Source: a virus
Reading direction: 5' to 3' (one strand)
IMG/VR virus record: IMGVR_UViG_3300032323_001387
Location: 1 to 64,000 of that record
Length of the DNA: 64,000 bases
Shown here: positions 13,886 to 23,218 of the stretch, one piece after another
Layout of the letters: each line of letters begins with the position of its first letter
Numbering within the stretch: position 1 is the first letter of the stretch
The notes under the pieces: generated by a model
Databases searched by the model: none
What the model was told of the DNA's origin: nothing
Seen by the model: only the letters and a program-made list of their open reading frames with translations
Translations under genes and position numbers: made by a program

Positions 13886-15062
13886 ATAGTTCAGGACATA
13901 CCTCACTGAGGTTTTGGTTGCGTTTTTTATCTAGCACAGATGTAAATTTTTTAAAGTCTTGCCAGTGACTCTGTGGCTTGGTCATCATTAAATTTTTTCT
14001 CATGTTATCAAGGAAAAATTTGTTAGCAGTATTATACTTATTTTCCACATAGTCTAACTGCTCTAGTGCTGCCTGCTTGATACTCTCTGGGGCAATAGCA
14101 ACATGTAGATATTCTGGATGAGTAAGCAGTCTATACTCTATCCATTCTGCAGGACGATTAATCAAAGGCTCTGCCCATTCATAAAAGTCTCGGACATTCA
14201 GCATATTGTATAGTTGATAACTTGAGTTTGGGCTGAATAAAAAGTTTTTATACTCGTTGCGGTATTGACACAGCATATCAATCTTACCTGTGATAGTTTC
14301 CCATGAGCATTGTTCCACGCTACGCATATATTCAAACAGCTTACCTGTGCCATCTATGCTTATATTGATGTTTACAGATTTTGCATTACGCAACCGCAAC
14401 AGATGCTGTTCTGTTAGTAGACTGCCATTTGTTGTTATGCTTAGTCGCACATTTTGCAGTATGCCTGCTTCTGATAGAAGATCAAACACATCTAATAGAT
14501 CATTGTTTATAAACGGTTCACCGCCTGTGACCGTTATCATTCTGAGTTCACCGAGTCTGGGCAATAGTTTTGTGACAAATGACATTAGGTCATTTTTATT
14601 TTTAGTGTAATCAACATAGTCGCTTCTATCAAAGCCATTATCTCTGAGCAGCTGGTCGTCGTTTATCCAACTGTTACTGTACATGCTGTTGCACATCCTG
14701 CATTTAAAATTGCATAGATTGCTAGTGTTTAAGAACAAGTGATAAATTTTATTGCCTGTTATACTCTGTTTAAAATCCTTGGTATCCCAGAGGTCAGCGT
14801 TCCACCATCTCTCATTGGTTTTCCAATTGATGCGTTGACTTACAAGACCCTGTGCTTCTCTGCCATGACAAGTATTGCAACCAGGTAAATTCCATTTATC
14901 GTTTACCATGTCAGAACGTAACTGTGCGAAGTTGCTATTGTCCCAAACATTTTCCTCAGTCATTGAGCCCATAGGTGCAGAACTCATCATACACCTACTT
15001 ACAAAGCCTGCGGGATGAGTTGCTATACTAACGAACGGAATCAAACAAACTTTATCTGCCAT
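13866..15062 (-). CDS. Radical SAM protein, N-terminal SPASM-module type (398 aa)
   Basis: A member of the island's dominant family. N-terminal cysteine module: C6-x12-G19-x4-C24, then C62-x2-C65 (CNTC). Radical SAM core: C117-x3-C121-x2-C124 (LCNFKCRMC), followed by VTGGEP and ITTNGS. The C-terminal region has the family signatures HPEYLHVAIAP and FTSVLDKKR, then CPELYENF at the end. It lacks the double cysteine (C24 is followed by Met), like the first half of the 849-residue protein at 20669, to which it is most similar (shared TGNK and SYSN-type segments). Likely a cytoplasmic Fe-S enzyme with two clusters; substrate unknown. It overlaps the preceding radical SAM gene by 11 bases. Confidence 0.9.
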   Translation of the reverse strand: MADKVCLIPFVSIATHPAGFVSRCMMSSAPMGSMTEENVWDNSNFAQLRSDMVNDKWNLPGCNTCHGREAQGLVSQRINWKTNERWWNADLWDTKDFKQSITGNKIYHLFLNTSNLCNFKCRMCNSMYSNSWINDDQLLRDNGFDRSDYVDYTKNKNDLMSFVTKLLPRLGELRMITVTGGEPFINNDLLDVFDLLSEAGILQNVRLSITTNGSLLTEQHLLRLRNAKSVNINISIDGTGKLFEYMRSVEQCSWETITGKIDMLCQYRNEYKNFLFSPNSSYQLYNMLNVRDFYEWAEPLINRPAEWIEYRLLTHPEYLHVAIAPESIKQAALEQLDYVENKYNTANKFFLDNMRKNLMMTKPQSHWQDFKKFTSVLDKKRNQNLSEVCPELYENFDL

Positions 15063-16224
15063 TGGTTAATTCAGGTACTAATTCTGATAAGTTTTCTTCG
15101 CGACTCTGGTCCAATGAATCTGTATACTTTACAAAATCTCCCCACATATGATTCCAATCCTCTGCGTTCATATAATCAATTAGAGACTGGGCACGTTTTA
15201 TATGCAGATATGGTTGGAGTCTTTCTGCCGCTAACTTTTTTAAATTAGCCGGTAATACCCTAACGTTTAGATAATCCGGATGATCCAAAATGTTAAGATG
15301 TATGTCTTTTACATCCATGGACTCTAAATAGTCAAATAACTTATCTAGCTGCAAGATATTATACATTTGGACAGTACAGTGTACCTGCAGATCTATTTTA
15401 CCCTGTGCGCTCATTTCCACAAATTTAGCTAGATTCTTTTCAACAAGATTCCAGCCTGTGGGATATCTGATATACCTGTTAAGGTCGCCATATGCATCCA
15501 CACTGGCATTTATTTTTATCTTTTTAAAGTGCTGCCAATAGTCCACTAGCTTTTTAGGAAGGTTTGTGCAGTTTGTATTATACTTTAAGGTGATGTTTTT
15601 AGCAAGATCTAATTCGATCAACTTATCAAATAACTTATACTGACTGAGAGCAAGTGTAGGTTCTCCGCCTGTTAGATAAATCTCATCTATAGTGTTAGCG
15701 AGCTTCAACAAATTAACCGCAACTGCATCGTCGTTGGGCCAGTTCATACTACTCAGTCTTTTAACTTCAGTATCAGTTAGCTGCTGTTCAACTAGATGCC
15801 ACTCGTCAACCCATTGGTTACTGGCATATGGATTGCACATACGGCATTTCAAGTTGCACAGGTTACCTAAACGTATATCTATATACTGCACGTTTAATTC
15901 GGGTGTTACCACAGCCTCATAGTCAAACATGTATTTTTCGTTCCAAGCTTGGCGAGCACTGCGAACACCGCTATCCTCTTCTCTAAAGCAGCGTTCACAC
16001 ATCGCGGGTCGTTGATCATTTAACAATTCATGCCTGATGTTCTTCATAGTGTTGCTATGCCAGAAATCCTGCATGTCAGCATCTGTTATCTTATATGGTC
16101 GATTAGTGCCGTTTCTCAAAATAAAATTTTTGCCCGGAGTACTATTACAGCAGACCCTAAGATTACCACTGGCATTAGTGGCAAGGTGCATCCATGGCAG
16201 GATACAAAATGTTTTACTTTGCAT
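15052..16224 (-). CDS. Radical SAM protein, N-terminal SPASM-module type (390 aa)
   Basis: N-terminal module C7-x12-G20-x4-C25-C26 and C76-x2-C79 (CERC); core C123-x3-C127-x2-C130 (LCNLKCRMC); YLTGGEP and LKYNTNCT follow. C-terminal family signatures are HPDYLNVRVLP and YTDSLDQSR, ending in VPEL. It starts almost directly with the cysteine module, so it defines the minimal N-terminus of the family. The 11-base overlaps at both ends indicate coupled translation with the dioxygenase-like gene upstream and the radical SAM gene downstream. The two adjacent radical SAM proteins differ enough to expect different substrates or steps. Confidence 0.9.
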   Translation of the reverse strand: MQSKTFCILPWMHLATNASGNLRVCCNSTPGKNFILRNGTNRPYKITDADMQDFWHSNTMKNIRHELLNDQRPAMCERCFREEDSGVRSARQAWNEKYMFDYEAVVTPELNVQYIDIRLGNLCNLKCRMCNPYASNQWVDEWHLVEQQLTDTEVKRLSSMNWPNDDAVAVNLLKLANTIDEIYLTGGEPTLALSQYKLFDKLIELDLAKNITLKYNTNCTNLPKKLVDYWQHFKKIKINASVDAYGDLNRYIRYPTGWNLVEKNLAKFVEMSAQGKIDLQVHCTVQMYNILQLDKLFDYLESMDVKDIHLNILDHPDYLNVRVLPANLKKLAAERLQPYLHIKRAQSLIDYMNAEDWNHMWGDFVKYTDSLDQSREENLSELVPELTNGR

Positions 16225-16954
16225 TTAATTCTTCTAATAAAAGATCGTAACTTCTACACATGGTCTCTGCATGTTTTTCTCCAGGAGCACCATGTATAAT
16301 CATATGTATACGTGGTTCTGTTCCCAGATGTCTTACACTGTGCTGCCTTCCTATATCAATGGCTCTTGCATCTCCTGCCTTCCAGGGAATCAATCCAGCA
16401 TCTTCCATGACAAATTCAACGCCATCGGGATTGTTAATAGCAACATTATATGCTGCCATTTTACGAACTTCATAATCGGCATGCTGCTTAATATAGCCAC
16501 CGGGCATTAATAGCATAAATCGAACTCTGTCAAAGCGTGTAAAGTTCCAAGTATTTTTTAACCAATTTACAGTAACAGGACAAACATCTGCAATTTCTGT
16601 CCAGGTATATTCTGGTTGTTCTGTGAAGTCATATGCTTTGCTACGCCAATCGTCTGTGGTGTGTTTATTATAGCCATGTAGTACTAGACTATGCCAGCCG
16701 GGATGTTCCTCGCCTCGGTGTTTGACAAACTCATCCATCAAAGCAAGAGCTTCTGCTTCCATTTCTTTCTGTGGCAATGGTAAATCTAATTTAAGACTTG
16801 GACAGTTGCTTTCTTTTTCTATCCAGTTAAAGTAATCTTTCATGACTTGCTTATCTGTTCTCCATGCAGAAAACTTCTCGGGACGAGTATTTAATGAACT
16901 ATAATGAGAAAAATCTTTCCACTGATCAAAAAAATTGTTTACTCGGTTATCCAT
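16214..16954 (-). CDS. Aspartyl/asparaginyl beta-hydroxylase-like dioxygenase (246 aa)
   Basis: A cupin-fold Fe(II)/2-oxoglutarate dioxygenase of the AspH type. H158-x-D160 (KQHADY) and H205 (GRQHSVRH) give the metal-binding facial triad, and R215 (GTEPRIHM) the 2-oxoglutarate contact. RFMLLMPGGYIKQHAD and the distal H-S-V-x-x-x-G pattern match the family. Family members hydroxylate Asp/Asn in proteins or act on small molecules. No signal peptide or membrane anchor, so it works in the cytoplasm. It lies between a bifunctional-looking transferase and a radical SAM gene. Together they suggest successive oxidative tailoring of one substrate (inference). Confidence 0.8.
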   Translation of the reverse strand: MDNRVNNFFDQWKDFSHYSSLNTRPEKFSAWRTDKQVMKDYFNWIEKESNCPSLKLDLPLPQKEMEAEALALMDEFVKHRGEEHPGWHSLVLHGYNKHTTDDWRSKAYDFTEQPEYTWTEIADVCPVTVNWLKNTWNFTRFDRVRFMLLMPGGYIKQHADYEVRKMAAYNVAINNPDGVEFVMEDAGLIPWKAGDARAIDIGRQHSVRHLGTEPRIHMIIHGAPGEKHAETMCRSYDLLLEELNAK

Positions 16955-18339
16955 GGCAAGATTCCTAATTCTTTGACTCTGTATAGAAATTTATCCGGAT
17001 TGGCATAGATCTGTCTGGGAGTTTCGTTTCTCCAATTTACTCTGTGACCGGGTCTGTTCTGATATAATTGAAATGTATCCATACCAAAAGCGGCAAATAT
17101 ATCGAGTATATCTCGCTCTAGTCTATATCTAGATGTTGCACTGAATAACCATGCAGTGTTTTGATAGTGTAATATATTAGTTAAATGTATATATGTTTTT
17201 TCGTCCTTGTGTCTGGAAGCAAGTCTATTCTTAACTTGATGCACATCAAACAAATTACAAGACACATATAAAATATCCAAATGTGGCCATACATTTATAA
17301 TAAAATCTTCCAAGCCTTGAGGCATCATTTCATTTATAATCTGTTGCATCCTGTCCAAATTTCTATCAGCTTTGACCATTGGATGAAGTTTCAATTCATC
17401 AAACAAACTATTAAAAGTTGTTTTGAAATCCTTATAATCGCAATTGATTTCTCGCAAGCGTCTTTGTATAGCCAATGACAGTGGACTAAAATCAAAAACA
17501 GTTAGTTTTCCCCCGGGCTTTAGGCCCGCAGTATAAGCAGTTAATAACGGAGTAATTCCGCCAGCAGTACAAATAACTCCTTGTATATCTGTATCTAACA
17601 ATTTATCAGGCGGAGTTTCAGTGTTAGCAGCGAAATGCCCATGACCCTGCAGACTTTCTAGTATGTCTGAAATCTTAGAGTGAAATTCTCCAGTCACTTC
17701 GGGATATATGTAATACTTACTTTCCCGAATTTTTTCATCAAAACTTATTACCTTTGCATTTGACAGTAACGCTGCATTGATTATGTTCCAGCCAAAACGC
17801 CTGCCCGTATAATTCATTGTCTCGACTCCGGGGGCTATCCAATGTGGAGTATAATGATCATGCCAATTTTCTTCACTGCGTATAGGCTTATTTGTGGTCC
17901 AAGCAACGTTGAATTCTTCTTTGCCCATGTCAGGTCTGCCATTGTTGCGCCACCAATCCATATTAATTATAAAACATTGGTGATGTAGTTCATAAAATTT
18001 ATCGCCTTTATCAAGGATGTGACCAGCTACAGCAAAGTCTGGATTCTTTTCTATAAACGCAGGGAGTTCATGATGTAGATTATTACGTTTACTAAGATTA
18101 GTTCCAATTGCCGCCACCATTAGATATTTTAATCCAGCAGTGTCTGCCCAATTCAGTATATCATTGACATTTTTGTTGCAGGTTGTTTTCAAATAAAAAT
18201 TTTCATTTTCTTGCACCCAGTACTCTGTTATATTTTTAGACATTGCTAGCGCCGTAGTGTCTTTGATCTTGTCAGTGATATCTAGCCAAGCAATACCAAA
18301 ACCAATATTAGTCAAATATTTGTAATCATAATAAGCCAT
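16939..18339 (-). CDS. Glycosyltransferase-like plus methyltransferase-like fusion (466 aa)
   Basis: A two-part protein. Residues 1 to about 190 resemble a GT-A-type transferase: MVAAIGTNL, PDFAVAGHILD and CFIINMDWWRNNGRP, the last typical of the acceptor side of galactosyltransferase-like folds. From about residue 250 a Rossmann methyltransferase-like region follows: GVICTAGGITPLLTAY (motif I-like), LKPGGKLTVFDFSPLS and DILYVSCNLFDV. Both assignments are by pattern only. No transmembrane segment is seen. It overlaps the dioxygenase gene by 16 bases and ends the run after the radical SAM gene at 18343. A modified-sugar or protein-modifying role is suggested only by the neighbours. Confidence 0.6.
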   Translation of the reverse strand: MAYYDYKYLTNIGFGIAWLDITDKIKDTTALAMSKNITEYWVQENENFYLKTTCNKNVNDILNWADTAGLKYLMVAAIGTNLSKRNNLHHELPAFIEKNPDFAVAGHILDKGDKFYELHHQCFIINMDWWRNNGRPDMGKEEFNVAWTTNKPIRSEENWHDHYTPHWIAPGVETMNYTGRRFGWNIINAALLSNAKVISFDEKIRESKYYIYPEVTGEFHSKISDILESLQGHGHFAANTETPPDKLLDTDIQGVICTAGGITPLLTAYTAGLKPGGKLTVFDFSPLSLAIQRRLREINCDYKDFKTTFNSLFDELKLHPMVKADRNLDRMQQIINEMMPQGLEDFIINVWPHLDILYVSCNLFDVHQVKNRLASRHKDEKTYIHLTNILHYQNTAWLFSATSRYRLERDILDIFAAFGMDTFQLYQNRPGHRVNWRNETPRQIYANPDKFLYRVKELGILPWITE

Positions 18340-18342
18340 TAA

Positions 18343-19647
18343 TTATGTTCCTATAAACTTTTCTTTTCTTTTCGCATCCAGTGTATCATTAAACTTTTGA
18401 AACTTTTCGAAATTAACATCATATTTATTAGTAGAAATGCATTCGTCTATCCAATTGATTGCATCCATAATATGGCGTTTGTTATTGATTTCTCGTATAG
18501 TAGTTTCTTCCATTACTCCTAATCTTGCAACTAGTTTTGCTTTTGCTGCTTCTAATCTTTCGACTGGTAGTACGTTGGCGTGTAAAAAACTAGGCCACTG
18601 CAAACGACTGGTATGCCACATAATATCAAAATCACGATCTATAGCATCAAATGTTTCAACTAGATATTCTATGTTAAGCGCAGATATACAAGTACTTGCC
18701 TTTATATAATCTAATTTGTCACCCAAAGATTCTTTGGTTTGTTTTATGTTTTCTTTTATATCTTCCCATACAGACCCGTGCCTAATGTATGCGTTAAGTT
18801 CATCGTAACCATCTATACTGATTGTTAAGCGTATTGCTTTAAACTTCTTCCATAGATCTAATACGTTACGGCCTTTCTTTGCTTCTAAGTCGGTTAAGTT
18901 TGTGCTATACTTCAGAATAACATCACTGGGATCTTTGATGCGATCCAACATATTATAATGCAAAGGATCCATCAATGGTTCGCCGCCGGCAAATTCAAAT
19001 TCCTTAATTTCATCGATTATCTCATATAAATCGCGTACAAACTTATTGTGTGTTTCGTATAAGTTTAATATTGGTTTTCGACGCATGTCGTTACTGTCAA
19101 TGATACCATTGATGTATTCTTGTTCGCCAGGTTCATATATTTCTTTAACATCGTCCCAATCTTTTAGCCACGGCGTACTATCCTTGGGCCAGCACATTCT
19201 ACATTTTAAATTGCAGAGATTGCTTAATTTAAACTCAACAATGGGAATACTCCAAGGCACTAGTTCTGTGCGATTCCATTCATCAACTATATGGGCATAT
19301 TGTTCTGTACGTTCGTAATTCTGACTCTGTCTAAGACTGGTGATACCTTTGTCTTCCATTTTCCAACAAGCGTTGCAGTGTGTATCTCTAACTCCTGTTG
19401 CTAGATTATTTCTGACTGTTTTATATTTTCTATGATTCCATAAATCACGCAATGGAATATTTTTGATATCCCACACCTTGGTACTTCTACAGCACAATCT
19501 GAAGTCGCCATTTGTTGTTGTACTTGTATGTATAAACGGCATTATACAAAATGTTTTATCGTCTACAGTAAAGCCGTACTTCTCTTTAAATAGCTCACTG
19601 GGTTTATAATTTTTCAGGTGCTTTTTACCTAATCCCTCGTTACTCAT
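18343..19647 (-). CDS. Radical SAM protein, N-terminal SPASM-module type (434 aa)
   Basis: N-terminal module C34-x12-G47-x4-C52-C53 and C91-x2-C94 (CNAC); core C145-x3-C149-x2-C152 (LCNLKCRMC); FEFAGGEP and LKYSTNLT follow. C-terminal signatures WPSFLHANVLP and FNDTLDAKR are present but the final PE element is missing, as the protein ends shortly after (EKFIGT). ATG 19647 is chosen because AAGGA lies at good spacing; a TTG two codons earlier is less likely. It has a 30-residue basic N-terminal extension (KKHLKNYKPSELFKEKY). It overlaps the stand-alone SPASM gene at 19640 by eight bases. Confidence 0.9.
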   Translation of the reverse strand: MSNEGLGKKHLKNYKPSELFKEKYGFTVDDKTFCIMPFIHTSTTTNGDFRLCCRSTKVWDIKNIPLRDLWNHRKYKTVRNNLATGVRDTHCNACWKMEDKGITSLRQSQNYERTEQYAHIVDEWNRTELVPWSIPIVEFKLSNLCNLKCRMCWPKDSTPWLKDWDDVKEIYEPGEQEYINGIIDSNDMRRKPILNLYETHNKFVRDLYEIIDEIKEFEFAGGEPLMDPLHYNMLDRIKDPSDVILKYSTNLTDLEAKKGRNVLDLWKKFKAIRLTISIDGYDELNAYIRHGSVWEDIKENIKQTKESLGDKLDYIKASTCISALNIEYLVETFDAIDRDFDIMWHTSRLQWPSFLHANVLPVERLEAAKAKLVARLGVMEETTIREINNKRHIMDAINWIDECISTNKYDVNFEKFQKFNDTLDAKRKEKFIGT

Positions 19648-19978
19648 TGCCAATCCTTAATTTCTTAATATTATTTAATTCTGCTTTACTTAGTTGTATG
19701 TCCGCGGCGCAAGTGCAATTTTCTTTAGTGCAAATAATAGGGTCCGTGGGCACAGAAAATCCAGTGTGTATATCTCCTAACTTGCCGCCTACTTTGCATA
19801 TAGCACGCCATACATTGCCATCATTATCTATGGTTAAATTTTGAACGCCGGCCCAACACATCCAACCTTTGAACTTGTTAGTTTCATTGGCCAGCAAATC
19901 ATTGACATTGCTTTCTTCGCTGGTACCATCTTCATAATGCACCACTATATTTGCCCAATTAGTTACTTTGCTTGTCAT
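19640..19978 (-). CDS. SPASM-like half of a split radical SAM enzyme (112 aa)
   Basis: Cysteines C41, C61, C83, C88 and C90 in the pattern WMCWAGVQNLTIDNDG, AICKVGG and ICTKENCTC match the C-terminal block of the 318-residue radical SAM protein at 12929 (WSC, GSGC, ICPYNTCWC). Its start ATG shares four bases (ATGA) with the stop of the radical SAM core gene at 19975, and a run of six A precedes that TGA. So it is either made by reinitiation as a second subunit or joined to the core by a -1 slip. Without the core it has no catalytic motif. Its role is probably to hold one auxiliary Fe-S cluster near the core active site. Confidence 0.8.
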   Translation of the reverse strand: MTSKVTNWANIVVHYEDGTSEESNVNDLLANETNKFKGWMCWAGVQNLTIDNDGNVWRAICKVGGKLGDIHTGFSVPTDPIICTKENCTCAADIQLSKAELNNIKKLRIGNE

Positions 19979-20676
19979 TTTTTCTTGTTTAACATAAAAT
20001 CAAGTTCTTCTTGAGTGTAGTAATCGTCTTTGCATTTGCCATGCGATGTTTTCAATCCACTCAATCCTGGCACTGCCCAAGTTTTTGTTTCGGGATCTAA
20101 TCTAGGTCTGATTCTTCTTATCACCCAGTGTACATCATTTTCATTCATGATGTCAATGATTTCATTGGCCTCTGCCATTTTACCTGGAAGATACATCAAA
20201 TGTGTGTGCAGATTTTGATTCTTACGTTCTTTAACAAGTTTATTTAACTCCACGATAGTGTTAATAATTTTATCATGATATGCAAATTCAAAATGATAAC
20301 TGAATATATAATAGTTAATATATGGCAGACTCTCTATGTATTTTTTAAGAGGCACACTGCCATTGGTTGTCACGCTAATTTTATTAATACCGTTGTCTTT
20401 GATTATTTTAAGGATATCAATGATCTTTGGGTGCACAAATGGTTCACCACCCGTTAGGCTTATCCTGCATTCCTTGCCCTGTGATCTAGCAACATCTGCA
20501 ATCTGTTTTACTGTTTTCTCGATGACATCTAGACTTAGATGTGCACTTTCTCTATCATGAATATCACTGCCGCAATAGCTACAATCATAGTTGCAGCGCC
20601 TGCCTAGATTCCATTCTATGCGTAGCCATTTATCTTTGGGCGCATAGTTATCTTCTACTGCTACAAGTTTATTCAT
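19975..20676 (-). CDS. Radical SAM core half of a split enzyme (233 aa)
   Basis: Core motif C28-x3-C32-x2-C35 (RCNYDCSYC), then LTGGEPFVHP and SVTTNGS. It ends YYTQEELDFMLNKKK, exactly where the fused homologue at 12929 enters its linker to the SPASM-like block. The last codons are AAG AAA AAA TGA, a slippery-looking A6 run at the stop, and the SPASM half starts at the overlapping ATG in the -1 frame. The radical SAM core appears complete (TIM-barrel strands to IRRIRPRLDP). Upstream it overlaps the 849-residue protein by eight bases (ATGAATAA). Confidence 0.9.
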   Translation of the reverse strand: MNKLVAVEDNYAPKDKWLRIEWNLGRRCNYDCSYCGSDIHDRESAHLSLDVIEKTVKQIADVARSQGKECRISLTGGEPFVHPKIIDILKIIKDNGINKISVTTNGSVPLKKYIESLPYINYYIFSYHFEFAYHDKIINTIVELNKLVKERKNQNLHTHLMYLPGKMAEANEIIDIMNENDVHWVIRRIRPRLDPETKTWAVPGLSGLKTSHGKCKDDYYTQEELDFMLNKKK

Positions 20677-23218
20677 TCCAGTAGCCCTTGAATTCTGGAA
20701 CTACATCCAATATGCTTTCGCCACGCAACTTATCAACTTCGTCAGTAAAGTGTTTGAAAGTATTCCAATGCGTTTCATGAATTCTATTAGATTCAAGGCT
20801 GCGAATTAATACCGCAAAATCTGGTATTCCATGTAATTGATTAACAGCTTGTGTCCTTAGTGCAGGAGGTAATACCATTGGACTTAGATACATTGGATCA
20901 TTACAAATAGTAGTAAAAGCATCAACATTACTGACGTTTTTATATTTTTTACTCCACTCTGCAAGTTGATTGTATAGCTCTCTAAGGTTTAATAAATTAT
21001 AACCTTGTATAGTAACATTAAATCCGATTTGTATGCCTGGTAGTTCATTATACATAGCCATAGTTTCTTCTAACTGTTCTATTGTATATTTTCCTCCACG
21101 TATATAACTATATAAATTTCCCGTGCCTTCTATACTAAACATCATACGAACTTTATTAAATTTTTGTAATGTTGAAAGAATTTTCGGATTGACTACCGTT
21201 CCATTTGTTGTATACTGTAATGTTACATATCTATTTCTACCCTGTCTAATTAATTCTTCTAAAAATTCTACATGGTTTTTAGCCAACATTGGCTCACCGC
21301 CTTTGAAGTCTATTCTACGTAATTTGGTAGTATGTGGTAATAATTCGATTAGATCATTTAGTTCGTGTTGAACTATCTTTTGTCTTTCTGGATTATTCTC
21401 TTTCTTAAAAGCAGGATTAATCTTAGACAATGCAACATCTTCTTCGAACCATTGATTGCTGGCCCAGGAACCACACATACGGCATTTTAAATTGCATACG
21501 TTACTTAAATTTATATCCATTTGTGTCCAGCCTAAATTTTTCTTAGTTACTGGAAGCGTGTAATCCTTATTTACAGGAAGAAACTCTTCGAATTTTTCCT
21601 TGAACCAAATCCTTCTGCTTTTTCCTATTTGGTTTTCTCTTTCCCAACAGCTACTACAGCCAGCCGGTCTTTCATTTCTTAAAAAGGATTCGCGTAGCTC
21701 TATAATTTTTGGGCTTTCAATATATTGACTTACTATGCTATCTTTAGAAGCAGAGCCAATGGAACCGTGCCACTGGCAGCAAGGTTTGATATTCCCGTTA
21801 GCAGTCACTGCAAGACCGTGCCACGGCATATAACAGAAGTTATCCTGTTTACTTACTGTATATTCATCGAAAAAAGGTTTGAAACTTTGATATATTTCAG
21901 GAGCAACTTGTTTAAGAGTTACTCCTCTTATGTCATCAAGTTCTACAGTGTACTTTACAAACTCCTTAGGGCCTTGTTTGGCATCTCCGACTATACTTAC
22001 GGGTTTTTCTATTAATCCTTCAACTAGCTTTTTAATGTCTTTAAGATATCTATGCTCAGTAATAGGCATAACTCCGTTGACTTCCCTGAAGAAATCATAA
22101 GTGTCGAATAGATAATTGATTTGTTCCAAACATTTTTTTAATGTTGTTTGATCTAACCACTGAACGTGCATAGTTTTGGGACCAACTAAAATTCTATGTT
22201 CTAGACTATGTCTGTTCTTGCTAGTGTTTACCGGACGTTGTTTATCCCATCCATAAAATTTAATTATCCACTCAATAAAGTCTTTGATATTCAGTGCGTT
22301 AATAGACATGAATGTTCCATTCATGTTCATTTTATAAACGCCGGTTCTCGGCTTGTCGCACCAGTCTCTGATCAATTCGGCTTTTTTAGTAATGCCTTGC
22401 CAATCAATGATGCCGGCACTTCTAATGTAACTAAACAAGTCGCCAGTAGCATCTAAACTAAGGTTGATGTTTACATACTTAAAACCTTCAAGGGCTTCTA
22501 AATGTTCTTCTGTAATGACGCTACCATTGGTAGTGATCATTAATTCAATTTGTCTATCTAGGCCAGCTGCTCGTAGCATGCCTAAAAATTCCATGAATTG
22601 AGGAACAAGGAATGGTTCTCCGCCAAGTATCTCTACTCTACGCAAGTCCTTGCCATTGTCTACTAATTCTTGTAATTGCTCTGTGGACAATGTGTGTTTT
22701 GTTCTATCAAACATAGAACTGGTTCTAACATAAGGACTTCCAGCGCCGCCAGCTGCAAAGCCACGTTTTTTAAGTTTTTCCTCGTCGCCAATCCATGCAT
22801 TGCTATATGCACTACTACACATCCTGCATTTGAAGTTGCACAAGTTATTGAATGCAATATCTAAGTGAACTAGTTTGTTGCCTGTTAAATTATTATCCCA
22901 ATCAATGTCAGCCCAGCGATCATCAATTACATCTAAGTTTTGCCAATGAGTACGTTTACTGGTTACATTTCTAGATTCTTTACTTTGACAATTCTGACAA
23001 CCATGTGTCCATTCTCCCGCACGTTGAGCTTTTCTCAGGTCCTGGAATGCCTGATTGTCCCACTGTTTGATAATAGAACCATTATTAACATCTCCCATTT
23101 CTGTTTCGCTCATGTGGCAACGAACCATTTTACCAGTGGCATGTATCGCAATGCTACTAACAGGTAGCATACATATAGTAGGGCTTAGTTGTTTATTTTT
23201 ATCGCCTTGTTCACTCAT
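20669..23218 (-). CDS. Tandem double radical SAM protein (849 aa, two complete modules)
   Basis: Two full copies of the family in one chain. Module 1: C16-x12-G29-x4-C34, C74-x2-C77, core C127-x3-C131-x2-C134, ILGGEP, and C-terminal YTVELDDIR with APEIYQSF at about 424-446. Module 2 starts at once: C462-x12-G475-x4-C480-C481, C521-x2-C524, core C575-x3-C579-x2-C582, FKGGEP, and FTDEVDKLR with VPEF near the end. Every ligand is kept in both halves, so both should be active, with up to four Fe-S clusters. The modules differ: the first resembles the 13866 protein and the second the 15052 protein, so fusion of two neighbours is likelier than duplication. No frameshift or stop lies between them. 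Confidence 0.92.
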   Translation of the reverse strand: MSEQGDKNKQLSPTICMLPVSSIAIHATGKMVRCHMSETEMGDVNNGSIIKQWDNQAFQDLRKAQRAGEWTHGCQNCQSKESRNVTSKRTHWQNLDVIDDRWADIDWDNNLTGNKLVHLDIAFNNLCNFKCRMCSSAYSNAWIGDEEKLKKRGFAAGGAGSPYVRTSSMFDRTKHTLSTEQLQELVDNGKDLRRVEILGGEPFLVPQFMEFLGMLRAAGLDRQIELMITTNGSVITEEHLEALEGFKYVNINLSLDATGDLFSYIRSAGIIDWQGITKKAELIRDWCDKPRTGVYKMNMNGTFMSINALNIKDFIEWIIKFYGWDKQRPVNTSKNRHSLEHRILVGPKTMHVQWLDQTTLKKCLEQINYLFDTYDFFREVNGVMPITEHRYLKDIKKLVEGLIEKPVSIVGDAKQGPKEFVKYTVELDDIRGVTLKQVAPEIYQSFKPFFDEYTVSKQDNFCYMPWHGLAVTANGNIKPCCQWHGSIGSASKDSIVSQYIESPKIIELRESFLRNERPAGCSSCWERENQIGKSRRIWFKEKFEEFLPVNKDYTLPVTKKNLGWTQMDINLSNVCNLKCRMCGSWASNQWFEEDVALSKINPAFKKENNPERQKIVQHELNDLIELLPHTTKLRRIDFKGGEPMLAKNHVEFLEELIRQGRNRYVTLQYTTNGTVVNPKILSTLQKFNKVRMMFSIEGTGNLYSYIRGGKYTIEQLEETMAMYNELPGIQIGFNVTIQGYNLLNLRELYNQLAEWSKKYKNVSNVDAFTTICNDPMYLSPMVLPPALRTQAVNQLHGIPDFAVLIRSLESNRIHETHWNTFKHFTDEVDKLRGESILDVVPEFKGYWNE

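Noticed and set aside
13886-13906. GTG start at 13906 for the radical SAM gene ending at 12929
   Set aside because: No ribosome site at proper spacing and the extra seven residues are not seen in the paralogues; ATG 13885 preferred, though not certain.
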